Part shown: one piece after another, positions 24,550 through 33,105 of the stretch | Numbering within the stretch: the stretch's first letter is position 1 | How the letters are laid out: each line of letters starts with the position of its first letter | Assembly (NCBI GenBank): GCA_023426435.1 | Contig: JAFAAS010000068.1 | Location: 1-64,000, forward strand | DNA length: 64,000 nt | Reading direction: 5' to 3' | Source: Verrucomicrobiota bacterium | GTDB lineage: Bacteria; Verrucomicrobiota; Verrucomicrobiia; Opitutales; Opitutaceae | The notes under the pieces: generated by a model | The model's database searches: none | What the model was told of the DNA's origin: nothing | The model's input: the letters and a program-made list of their open reading frames with translations, nothing else | Translations under genes and position numbers: made by a program

Positions 24550-27513
24550 CTAAGCAATCAGTTCAACCGCTTCAGCACGGACGCATTCCGCCTGAAGTCG
24601 TGATTCGATCAGCCTCTTTACCGCTCTGCCGACGCCTGCAGGGGGATGGTGCATGAACTCAGCATAAGCCGCACGACGATCTTCACCGCCCAGATCCTCC
24701 CCGGCTGCCACCATGTCGAGGAAACGGCGAACGCCTTCTTCCTCCTGCGCGACGTGACAGTAGGACGTAACGAAAACTCCATCCGAGTTTAGCCCAGGCC
24801 CAAACGGGTTATGCAGATAGAGCAACGGCTTTCCCGTGGCGGGAAACTCCAGGAGGAACGACGATGCATCCGAGATCATCGCCGACGCCGCGGCGAACGC
24901 CGGCAGATACGACGGTCTGCGATCGATCGTGACGTTACCGAGTTTCTCGCACCGCTCCAGATACGCGTCGATTTGTTGTTCGCTCCAAACTCCATGCTCG
25001 GCGAGCTGAGAAAAAAGCTGGGGATGCGGTCGCAGAATCAGCGCGAGGTCCTGACGCTGTTCGAATTCATCGAGGATAAAGTCACGCCACCGCAGAAACG
25101 TGGAATATCCAGCACCAAACGGCTGCCCATTCAGACGAACGTCCAGATGCGGGTTCCACACGACCGCCCGGCGTCCGTCCACGAAAGATTCGATGATCGG
25201 ATCGCGAGCCGACTCGAGATCGCGGATCGCATCCATCCGGGGGTGCCCGGTTACAAACACATGAGCCGCGCCGGTGAGACAGTTCTGCGCAAACAACGCC
25301 TTCTGTCGTTCGCTTCGCGCAAAGATCGCCCATGCGAACTGCTGCAATGGTTGATTGTATTGATATTCTGCGTTCGTGGTTCCGCCACCGATCTCCACCC
25401 CATAGGGCACATAGGCGAGACGGGCACACGCGCGGACTAGATCGGGAATCTTCCATCCCTGCGGGCGCGTATAATCGTAGGGGTTTTCGACAAACGTCAC
25501 TTCCGCGAAATCTCGTTCGAGTTCGATCTCGTCCCATCTTTTGAAGGGCAGTCCCCTCTCCTCCAAAAAGCGGAACACGTCCTGGCTATGATCATGACGC
25601 CCCCGGAACGTCGGAATCATATAAGGTAGCGCCACGATCATTGTTTCCCACTCGGGATCGGAAGCAAATGCACGGTAAACCGACTCCGTATTCGTCCACA
25701 TGGGAGGATGCTGGGCCAGAAACACCACTCGCCGCCGCGATCGCAGCGGGTCCCCGCCCACGGCGCCCTCGCCGATCAATCCACGTCGCTGCAATGCGCA
25801 GCCTTCCGCCACGTAGCCGAGGCGCTTGCGACAATGCCCCATCCACAACAAGAGGCGGTCGCTTTCGGGATAGTGTCGCAGGCCTTCCGTAAACACGGCC
25901 ACGGCCTCTGCGTAGTTCCCTGCGACACAGTAAGCTTCTCCCAACGCAAAGAAGGCGGTTTCAGCCTCCTGCATTCGGGGAAGCACTCGCTTCAACGATG
26001 CGATGGCCTCGGGAATCAACCCAGCCCGCCGACAGACATGGCCGAGATCCCACTCGATCGCAGGATGGCCGGAAAGGGAAAGGGCGGCGCGCAAAGCCTG
26101 AATAGCCTGCGAAAAATGATAATGCGCGACGTGAGAATCTTTCTGCTGCAGCGCGAGCTCGAAGAGAGCCAGGCCCTTGAGATGTAAGGCCGATGCCGTC
26201 GCTTGGCCTCCGCTCATTTGCTGGACCGCAACGCCATAAGCCTTGCTCAGATCGCCCTGTTCGTAAGCGGCCCATCCCTGCTGCAAGTTCGGGTCGCATG
26301 CTCCGGGTGACCGACCCGCTTCAAACAACATTCTGCTCCAATAGACCTGCGCGCTATCGCGATCGACCTGCTCAGCGCGGGCCAACATTTTTTCACCCAG
26401 CTCACGGTTCCCAGCAATCGAAGCCATGCTACTCAAGGCGAGGTAGCCGCTCGCACTTTTCGGATGCGCTGCGATCATCGCTTTCCCCAGCGCCAACGCC
26501 TCTTGATAAGCGCCGCGTTCACAAAGACTGCGAACCCGTAGAGCACACTCCTCCGCGGGATTCACCGCTTGCACGCTTGTCGAAACCGGAACCCTGTCCA
26601 CCTCCGCGTTTGAACTCACGACATGCTTCCACCACTTCAAGCGGAGCTCGGGACTGAGCCAGGCTAAGCTCCAGTGCCGCGCGGCCGCCTGCATTGCCTC
26701 TAACTGCACCGGGCGCTGCTCAAGAGCTCGCAGCTTTTTGATCAACTCATCGGAGGATCGAAAACTAATGCAGTTCTTTCCATCTTCGAGCCCGTGTCGC
26801 GGTGGATGCGGGACGATCGGTATCCTCGATGAAGCCACCTCCAGCGTTTTCGCCCCGATCCCGTCCGGCTCGTCTCCTGCAAGCGAGAAGGGCGATCGCG
26901 TGCCGGGTATCTCCTCCTCCACAGAAACTTCGTCTCGAATCTCCACAGGCAGTCCGCCTGACGCCAGCGCCTTCGCGATCTCGAGCGTCCGGGACGGGAT
27001 GCTCTCGATGCTTCCCTTAACGCACACGCCAATCGGGCGCGCCTCCACGTCTGTTCCAGTTGGACCTGCGCAACGCGCTAAAAAACCAGGGTTCCAAAAC
27101 ACCTTGCCCGTTGCCGTTGTCGAAAACGCCGCAACACGCCGGCTATCCCCCGTCACTATCACCCGCTCAAAGCCGGCCGAGGACGCGAGGGCCACGGCTG
27201 CGTCTACTTGCGCGGTCGCCATTCCAGAGTCCTCCACGACGAGGACCGTGCGGCATCGAACCCCATCGAGCCTCAGATCGCTCAAATTGCTCTCGGCCCC
27301 CACGTGCGCTGCGTAGACATCGGGATATTGTTCCGCTGGCAGCCGACTGAGGACCGAAGCAAGGTCGTGCTCGTCACCGGGAACGCGCAACTGAACGATC
27401 CTGCCTCCAATGCTGCGTGACACAATGCGCGGGCCACCAATCACAAGTTCGCACCCGAGCATCGGAGTTCGGACTTGCTGGATCGGTGCGCCGGTATGCC
27501 AAAGGATACGCAT
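24550..27513 (-). CDS. Three-part protein: N-terminal GT-B-like, TPR, CDP-glycerol-transferase-like
   Basis: 987 residues, unusually long. The N-terminal third (1-300) resembles a glycosyltransferase-like module: it starts MRILWHTGAPIQQ, has PIVPHPPRHGLEDGKNCISF near 250 and ends in a helix like those of CgeB/GT4 enzymes. Residues about 320-600 are TPR-like helical repeats (e.g. AYQEALALGKAMIAAHPKS). Residues about 610-970 look like the CDP-glycerol:poly(glycerophosphate) transferase fold: RVVFLAQHPPMWTNTESVY, VFVTGHPRMD, LILRPHPQLF and AMISDASSFLLEFPATGKPL. It may extend or decorate a phospho-linked glycan. It is the third gene of the operon, 5 bases from each neighbour. Confidence 0.72.
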   Translation of the reverse strand: MRILWHTGAPIQQVRTPMLGCELVIGGPRIVSRSIGGRIVQLRVPGDEHDLASVLSRLPAEQYPDVYAAHVGAESNLSDLRLDGVRCRTVLVVEDSGMATAQVDAAVALASSAGFERVIVTGDSRRVAAFSTTATGKVFWNPGFLARCAGPTGTDVEARPIGVCVKGSIESIPSRTLEIAKALASGGLPVEIRDEVSVEEEIPGTRSPFSLAGDEPDGIGAKTLEVASSRIPIVPHPPRHGLEDGKNCISFRSSDELIKKLRALEQRPVQLEAMQAAARHWSLAWLSPELRLKWWKHVVSSNAEVDRVPVSTSVQAVNPAEECALRVRSLCERGAYQEALALGKAMIAAHPKSASGYLALSSMASIAGNRELGEKMLARAEQVDRDSAQVYWSRMLFEAGRSPGACDPNLQQGWAAYEQGDLSKAYGVAVQQMSGGQATASALHLKGLALFELALQQKDSHVAHYHFSQAIQALRAALSLSGHPAIEWDLGHVCRRAGLIPEAIASLKRVLPRMQEAETAFFALGEAYCVAGNYAEAVAVFTEGLRHYPESDRLLLWMGHCRKRLGYVAEGCALQRRGLIGEGAVGGDPLRSRRRVVFLAQHPPMWTNTESVYRAFASDPEWETMIVALPYMIPTFRGRHDHSQDVFRFLEERGLPFKRWDEIELERDFAEVTFVENPYDYTRPQGWKIPDLVRACARLAYVPYGVEIGGGTTNAEYQYNQPLQQFAWAIFARSERQKALFAQNCLTGAAHVFVTGHPRMDAIRDLESARDPIIESFVDGRRAVVWNPHLDVRLNGQPFGAGYSTFLRWRDFILDEFEQRQDLALILRPHPQLFSQLAEHGVWSEQQIDAYLERCEKLGNVTIDRRPSYLPAFAAASAMISDASSFLLEFPATGKPLLYLHNPFGPGLNSDGVFVTSYCHVAQEEEGVRRFLDMVAAGEDLGGEDRRAAYAEFMHHPPAGVGRAVKRLIESRLQAECVRAEAVELIA

Positions 27514-27518
27514 GTCGG

Positions 27519-28364
27519 TCAGGCGCTTTTCGCGAATTGTCCGGACGCTCTCGCGATCAGTGACCGCAGGATTTCTCGCACACGAGTTCGCTCGATCATC
27601 GCGGCGACCTCAGGCGGATGGTCAGGCTGGCTCAACGTCTCTTCGGCGAGCCCAAGGAGCTTCGACTGTCGATCGTGCACCTCGTATTCGGACGGAGAAT
27701 ACGCCTTAGGGTGAAAACGAAAGAATGAACCCGATTCCGGGGTGAAGCCATAACGGGTCGTCAACCCATACTCTAGCGTCCAGGCCGTGTCTCCGATTGT
27801 GCCGAACGTAGTCGGAAACGGTCGCGCCCGGAGATGTGCGCCGCGGTAAAGATTGCTCGCGGAGCTGCCCAAGACAGCGCACGGCAGGCTGAACAACGCA
27901 TAAAGAAACGCCTCCACTCCAGACAGCCGCAAAGCTTTCCGCGATGGCATTGACCGGAGGATGTGATCGATCGGCCAGACAACTTGGTCCATCGGCCGCC
28001 CGTCGACGGTCACGAACTGCGGTTTGCTAGCCACAACGTCGCATTCGAGCTCCTCTCCGACCGAGCGGAGATGCTGTAGCAGCTTCTTCGAGATCCCATC
28101 ACCGACGGTGGAGATGTAGATCCAGTCTCCCATCGTCTGCTGTATCCCGAAATTCCATGATTGATACAGCCCGCGAGGATGTCTCATGACCCGCAGCTTC
28201 GGGTGTCTGAGATTCTTCTCGATGAGCTCCGGTGTGCCGTCGTCGGAATAGCTGTCCACCACCACGATCTCGTCCACCAAACTCAGCCACGGGCGCATCG
28301 TCTGGAGATGCGCTTCCACCATCTCGCGACAATTCAACGTGGGAATGACGACACTCAGCGACAT
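27519..28364 (-). CDS. Family 2 glycosyltransferase
   Basis: 281 residues from ATG 28364 (MSLSVVIPTLNCREMVEAHL). GT-A fold features: the first strand VVIPTLN, EIVVVDSYSDDGTPELI with the nucleotide-binding acidic motif, and YQSWNFGIQQTMGDWIYIST where family members have a DxD-like region. The canonical DDD is altered to VGDGIS. The frame is open upstream to 28682 but that part lies within the preceding gene. Second gene of the operon, 5 bases on either side. Acceptor and donor unknown. Confidence 0.85.
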   Translation of the reverse strand: MSLSVVIPTLNCREMVEAHLQTMRPWLSLVDEIVVVDSYSDDGTPELIEKNLRHPKLRVMRHPRGLYQSWNFGIQQTMGDWIYISTVGDGISKKLLQHLRSVGEELECDVVASKPQFVTVDGRPMDQVVWPIDHILRSMPSRKALRLSGVEAFLYALFSLPCAVLGSSASNLYRGAHLRARPFPTTFGTIGDTAWTLEYGLTTRYGFTPESGSFFRFHPKAYSPSEYEVHDRQSKLLGLAEETLSQPDHPPEVAAMIERTRVREILRSLIARASGQFAKSA

Positions 28365-28369
28365 CGAAG

Positions 28370-30727
28370 TTAGTTGTTCAAACGAGCCGCAAGCTCCACG
28401 GTGGCCGGATCCGAAGGATCCAATCCGCGCAATGCTTGGAGTGCTTCCGCCGCGATGTCCCGCGCACCCAGCTCGATCGCGCTTTCCGCGAACATCCGCC
28501 AGCCTTCCTTGCGGGAAGGATCGATTCGCAAGCTGAGTTCCAGCGCCTGCAGCGCCTGCGGTTTTTGCTTCGCGCCATCCAGCGCGACCGCGAGGTCGAA
28601 CCACAACTCCGCGTCCGTTCCCCGCTGCTGCGCTGCGGGCAGCAAGTGCTCCACCGCGCGCTTGTGTTGCCCCTGCCTGCACAAGGCTCGCCCCATCACC
28701 TGCCGGGCTGCCATGTGATTCGGGACAGCCCGCAAAACGTCGCGGCTGCGCTTGACGGCCGTGAGCATGTCACCGGTTGCAAATCCGGTGGTCGCCTGCG
28801 CCATAAGCTCGTCGACCGTTGCCGTCGATTTCGCTCCGGTGATCGGAGCTTTCCCCGCCCTAAAATTCTTCGCTCCTTCGGAATGCAACCGGGCAAACGC
28901 ATGTTCGATCACGTCTCCGAACGCCTCGGCCATTGCCATCACGTCGAAACACAGCGGCAGACCTGCCATCGCCGTGCTGATCCGGCCCGATATATCGCGC
29001 CGCGTCGTCGCTGCGGAAATACTCAGCAGCAACGCATCCCACCTTATCGGATCCGTCGCGACGAGATCGTCCAAACCGAGCGAACGCAGGAGACCGCCAC
29101 TCACTCGAGAACGCGGCGTGGACCCGATCAAGGCCGCTACGGGAGTGCCATTCGAGAGCGGATTCCGCAGCAGCTCCACATCACCAAACGGAAAACAATC
29201 GAGATACACATCGCCAATCGCCAACGACGCCCGCAATTCGGCATGCGTGCTTACCGGATCCGTAAGCAGAAAAACACGATCAGCCGGCAATCCCAACCGC
29301 TCCAACGCGCGGTCAAACGCTTCGCTGAGGCTTTGCAACGTAGGAGGCTCTACCGTTTGCGCATCCAGAAGATGAATCACCAATCGCGCTTCCGGAACGA
29401 GCTCCAGCGCCCGCAGCCAAGCGCCCCGCACCGCCGGTGTTATCTGCACGAGGTTGCACGCGCTCACGAAGACCGGCACGTCGGCGGGCAGCCCTAGCGA
29501 TTCACGGTTGCGAGGCGGAAGCGCCTCTTCGGCGAGATCTTCGAATACGCAGCCCGGACCTGGCACCACCCCAAGCCGTTCGGTGAATTCACCCGCGATC
29601 TCTCGCACCCCGCTCAGCTCACCCGCCACCAGCAAATCCAGGGCCGGGATGCCACTCGTCGCAACGACAGGACCGGAGGCAACGACTTGTAGCGGAGCAA
29701 CCCGAGAAAGGGCAATCTCCGCCACCGCATCGTCCGCGCCCCAAGTCGGCTCCACGAACACGGCGACGTCCAACTCCGCTCCGTCCAAAATCGCGATCTT
29801 CTCGGCGAGCACACCCTCCAGATGGCGCGGGCGAAGATCCGACGCTTGCAATACGGAAAAAATCGCGGAGAGCGCCGGATTCGCCGCCTGGCTCGCGTCG
29901 CGGGCCGGCTCGAGCGTAAAGATCGAAACCCGGAATCGATGCGGATCCAAACGCCGGAGGTAGCCGGGAACTCTGTTCGCGTTCGAAGCCACCACACCAA
30001 CATTCAGACGCGTCCCCTTCGGATGGGGAACCTTCGACCGAAGCCGGATTGAGGCAAACGCAGCAAGCAGCCGCGCGTGCATCTCAGCATGCGGACGGAG
30101 GCCCGCAGTGGTCGCGAGCAACGCGGGGAAAATACCGGCCGAACGAAAAGCACGAACCGCCGCCGTCACCGAGTGGGCCGCTCGGTTGCGCTCACACCAC
30201 TTCACCAAGCTTTCGAGACAGCGTAGAAATCGCGGGCTGGCCGACTCTGCCTCCGCCTGCGTTTGCGCGATTTGGGGCCCATAAAGTAACCAAGAGACAT
30301 AATTGCCCCACCACGCATCGGGCACTTCCTCCAAACCCGGAGGCACAGGTTCACGCCAGGATGGAACTAAGAGCATCCGGACCAGCAGACCCTGCCATGT
30401 TTTCTGAGCTTCTTCCTCGAACACCACTTCAACCGCCAAGTCCTCATGCTCGTGAATTCGGGCCTCCCCGATTTCCGCTACCAAGGCGAAAACATCCGCG
30501 ACGATTGGGGCGGTGAGCGAGTGCCGAGAGAGTCCCCCAACCAGCCCCGCCAGCGTGCGAAGCTCACTCCAAAAAACCCGACGCCCCTCCGCAGTGCCGA
30601 AGGCCCGCAATCCCACACGTGTTCGATCAACCGCGCGCCGACATTCTTCGTCCGTGCTAGCGCACGCGTTCAGAACTGAATCGGAGATTCGAAGAGGCGG
30701 CAGCGCCGCAACAGCGACCGGAGGCAT
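28370..30727 (-). CDS. GT41/SPINDLY-type protein transferase with C-terminal TPRs
   Basis: 785 residues. The N-terminal 200 residues are helical. The GT41-like GT-B catalytic region (about 235-620) starts LNVGVVASNANRVPGYLRRL. It includes VFLLTDPVSTHAELRASLAI and GDVYLDCFPFGD, then a TPVAALIGSTPRSRVSGGLL segment, the UDP-binding face of O-GlcNAc transferase relatives. The last 150 residues form TPR repeats (HMAARQVMGRALCRQGQHKR). The usual GT41 order has TPRs first, so this arrangement is reversed. Such enzymes modify Ser/Thr of proteins including flagellin. It heads the seven-gene operon. Confidence 0.8.
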   Translation of the reverse strand: MPPVAVAALPPLRISDSVLNACASTDEECRRAVDRTRVGLRAFGTAEGRRVFWSELRTLAGLVGGLSRHSLTAPIVADVFALVAEIGEARIHEHEDLAVEVVFEEEAQKTWQGLLVRMLLVPSWREPVPPGLEEVPDAWWGNYVSWLLYGPQIAQTQAEAESASPRFLRCLESLVKWCERNRAAHSVTAAVRAFRSAGIFPALLATTAGLRPHAEMHARLLAAFASIRLRSKVPHPKGTRLNVGVVASNANRVPGYLRRLDPHRFRVSIFTLEPARDASQAANPALSAIFSVLQASDLRPRHLEGVLAEKIAILDGAELDVAVFVEPTWGADDAVAEIALSRVAPLQVVASGPVVATSGIPALDLLVAGELSGVREIAGEFTERLGVVPGPGCVFEDLAEEALPPRNRESLGLPADVPVFVSACNLVQITPAVRGAWLRALELVPEARLVIHLLDAQTVEPPTLQSLSEAFDRALERLGLPADRVFLLTDPVSTHAELRASLAIGDVYLDCFPFGDVELLRNPLSNGTPVAALIGSTPRSRVSGGLLRSLGLDDLVATDPIRWDALLLSISAATTRRDISGRISTAMAGLPLCFDVMAMAEAFGDVIEHAFARLHSEGAKNFRAGKAPITGAKSTATVDELMAQATTGFATGDMLTAVKRSRDVLRAVPNHMAARQVMGRALCRQGQHKRAVEHLLPAAQQRGTDAELWFDLAVALDGAKQKPQALQALELSLRIDPSRKEGWRMFAESAIELGARDIAAEALQALRGLDPSDPATVELAARLNN

Positions 30728-30996
30728 CGAGCCGCTCTATGCACAAACCGGACCACCCCAAATATGAATCTCGCAAGGTGCCTACCTATCGTAAGCTATG
30801 TATGATTAATTCCCGGGACAATTAATCCGAGGTCGTTTCTGCGTCCGCACAGATTGCCAACCGGCAAAAACTTCCTACCGCCAAATCCGCGGGAGAATCT
30901 ATCCTCAACGGGAATTTCAGCCCCGCGTGCCTTGGCCCACGCATCTTTGCGCCGCGGGATCCGGTCTCTACTGGATGTTCACGCCCACGCCCGCCC
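30728..30996. other. Intergenic promoter region of the glycan operon
   Basis: The 269-base space between the glycan operon and the HDOD gene ending at 30997. Both are on the minus strand. It contains the dyad at 30804-30827 and several T/A-rich hexamers, but no convincing gene. The long plus-strand frame from 30854 is a shadow. Confidence 0.55.
30804..30827. promoter_or_regulatory. Candidate operator, 8-bp inverted repeat
   Basis: GATTAATT (30804-30811) and AATTAATC (30820-30827) are exact reverse complements around CCCGGGAC. AT-rich arms stand out in this GC-rich context. It is 77-100 bases upstream of the start of the GT41-like gene. Confidence 0.45.
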
Positions 30997-31836
30997 TCAG
31001 CTAATCGCTTCCCGCAACGGCCCAAACAGCTCCAACGCCTGCCGCAATCCTTCCGCCACCTGCTCTTCGTCCAGGTTCAAATCCCGACACGCCGCAATCG
31101 CGCCCGTCCAGTATCCGGTCTCCCCCACAAACTCATGCCCGCCCCGTTCCGCTGCGCCCGCCGCTAGATTCAATAACTGCGCCAACGGCGACGCTCCGGG
31201 CGTCGATAAATAGTGGTCGCGAATCCCTCCGATCGTTGTCAGCGGAAACCGCCACTCCTTCAAAATCACCGCCGCCGCCTCGCAATTCGTCATGCCGATA
31301 AACTGGTTCTCCCAGTCGCCCAGCCGGCCATGCTCCGTGCGATAATTCCCTTGGTAGGAACTGTTCCGCGTCACGCGATCCAGCGCGATCTTCCCCACCG
31401 ATCGCAACAACCCCGCCGTATACGCCACGCGCGAATCGATCCCCGCCATCGAGGCCAGCACTTCCGCCACCAGCGCCGTCAGCAGCGAATTCTCCCGTAG
31501 CTGCGCTCCGGATACACCATACATCGCGAGCGCCTGATCCGACATCTGCGACACCGCCGCGAGCCCCGTCAGGCGATATACCTCCATGTAGCCCACTCGC
31601 GCCAGTGCCTCGTCCAGCGTCCCATACGGTTGCCCCGCATTATAGAAGGCGCTGTTGCTGATTCGGATGATCCGCGCCGTCAGCGCCGTATCCCGGCGCA
31701 ACAATTCCGTCACTTCGCTCATCTCCGAATTCGGATCGAGCAAGAGGTGCCCGAGCTGCGACATGATACGCGGCGCCGCCGGCAGTTGTTTGACAACGTG
31801 CAGCAGCGTTTCGCGCGGAATCGGCGTGGCGATCAT
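30997..31836 (-). CDS. HDOD-domain signalling protein (1)
   Basis: 279 residues from ATG 31836 (MIATPIPRETLLHVVK); the frame is open to 31929. HDOD core: LPAAPRIMSQL, a DPNSEMSEVTELLRRDTALT motif, RIIRISNSAFYN and a VGYMEVYRLTG helix. HDOD domains resemble HD phosphohydrolases but lack the catalytic HD pair and act as signalling or scaffold modules. It is a close paralogue of the protein at 37570-38511. It lies upstream of the glycan operon on the same strand and divergent from another HDOD gene at 32011. Function in motility or signalling is inferred. Confidence 0.88.
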   Translation of the reverse strand: MIATPIPRETLLHVVKQLPAAPRIMSQLGHLLLDPNSEMSEVTELLRRDTALTARIIRISNSAFYNAGQPYGTLDEALARVGYMEVYRLTGLAAVSQMSDQALAMYGVSGAQLRENSLLTALVAEVLASMAGIDSRVAYTAGLLRSVGKIALDRVTRNSSYQGNYRTEHGRLGDWENQFIGMTNCEAAAVILKEWRFPLTTIGGIRDHYLSTPGASPLAQLLNLAAGAAERGGHEFVGETGYWTGAIAACRDLNLDEEQVAEGLRQALELFGPLREAIS

Positions 31837-32010
31837 CGCCCCCCATATCGTCCCGCCCACCGAAAATATTAACGAATTCCCGCGCGTATTCGCCCCCGCA
31901 TGACACACATCGCTCGCCGCCGTTTTCACCTCAAGCGTTCCACTCCCGTTCCGATGTAGAGGGCCGACGCCTCTTCACGCGGGAAAGGATTCCCGCCCAT
32001 TCGCTCCCGA

Positions 32011-32952
32011 ATGCTCCTCGACACCCACACCGAAACCGTTCCGCCCTCTCCCGCCGCCGGCCCCTATCCGGCCGAAGTGATCCGGCGCCGCATCGATGCG
32101 TGTCCGAAACTCGGCTCGCTCCAGAGCATCAATCGCGCGCTCAGCGATCTCGTTCATTCCGAACAGAGCCTCAATTCCCAGATCGCCGAAATCATCCGGC
32201 GCGACCCTTCGCTCGCCGCGCGCCTCCTGCGCATGGTGAACTCCGTTTACTTCGGACTCTCCACGCGCATCAACAACATCGAGGAAGCCGTCTTCTTCCT
32301 CGGCCTGCGCCAGATCCGCGAACTCTCCGTCGCCACGCCCGTCATCGAGGAACTCGAAAGACTCCAGCGCAACTCCCGCACCGTCCTCCCCTGGAAGGAC
32401 CTCTGGAGTCACAGCATCGCCACCGCCATCGTCACCCGCGACATCCTCGCCGCCACTCCGCTTCAAATCGACGACGACACCGATTACCTCGTCGGCCTCC
32501 TCCACAACGTCGGCAAGGTCATCATGGCCACGGCGTTCCCCGACGAACTGAGCAAACTCATCACCATGCCCGCCCGCACGCCCGCCGAGGTGTGCAAATT
32601 CGAACGCGATCTCATCGGCTGGGATCACGGCCAGATCGGCGCCCACTATCTGAGCCGGCATCAACTCTCCGACGAAATCACCGCGGCGGTCCTCTACCAC
32701 AACGACCCCGCCTCCTGCCCGCCGCAGCACCAACTCTTCGCCGCCGCGGTCCAAGTCGCCGACTATCTCGTTCGCCACTCCGGCATCACGGGCGGCTTCG
32801 AACCCGTTGCACACATCGAGCACGACGCCTGGCTGCTGCTCGACGGCTGGAAAATCCTCTACTCCGACGAGGGCCCCGAAACGATGCTCGCCCGCGCCGC
32901 CATCGCCAACACCCTCAGCCGCCTCCCATCGATGCTGCAGGGCCTGCTCTAG
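32011..32952 (+). CDS. HDOD-domain signalling protein (2)
   Basis: 313 residues. HDOD features: a PKLGSLQSINRALSDLVHSE start, then IIRRDPSLAARLLRMVNSVY and FGLSTRINNIEEAVFFLGLR, with the HxxGxxxLxxxF-type region replaced by GLLHNVGKVIMATAF. The HN in LLHN replaces the HD pair of true phosphohydrolases. It is less similar to the other two HDOD proteins of the window than they are to each other. The divergent neighbour is HDOD protein 1, so both may share a control region. ATG 32011 is preferred. Confidence 0.88.
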   Translation: MLLDTHTETVPPSPAAGPYPAEVIRRRIDACPKLGSLQSINRALSDLVHSEQSLNSQIAEIIRRDPSLAARLLRMVNSVYFGLSTRINNIEEAVFFLGLRQIRELSVATPVIEELERLQRNSRTVLPWKDLWSHSIATAIVTRDILAATPLQIDDDTDYLVGLLHNVGKVIMATAFPDELSKLITMPARTPAEVCKFERDLIGWDHGQIGAHYLSRHQLSDEITAAVLYHNDPASCPPQHQLFAAAVQVADYLVRHSGITGGFEPVAHIEHDAWLLLDGWKILYSDEGPETMLARAAIANTLSRLPSMLQGLL

Positions 32953-32977
32953 CCGGGCTCCATCCCCGCCCCTCGTA

Positions 32978-32998
32978 GCGCGGTCAACCTGACCGCGC
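32978..32998. repeat. Extragenic palindrome, GCGCGG-type, copy 2 (variant)
   Basis: GCGCGGTCA-ACC-TGACCGCGC, a perfect 9-bp inverted repeat with a 3-base loop, 26 bases after the HDOD gene at 32952. Its outer arms are shared with palindromes at 11165 and 37559. It could also slow RNA polymerase, but there is no T run next to it. Confidence 0.6.
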
Positions 32999-33105
32999 CT
33001 TGCTCCTTCCGTTTTTCGAGCGAGCGACGAACCACCCTTTCGCCTCGCGGAAAACACCTCATTCGACACCTCAAGTTCCTTCCGCCCGCACCGATACACA
33101 TCAAC

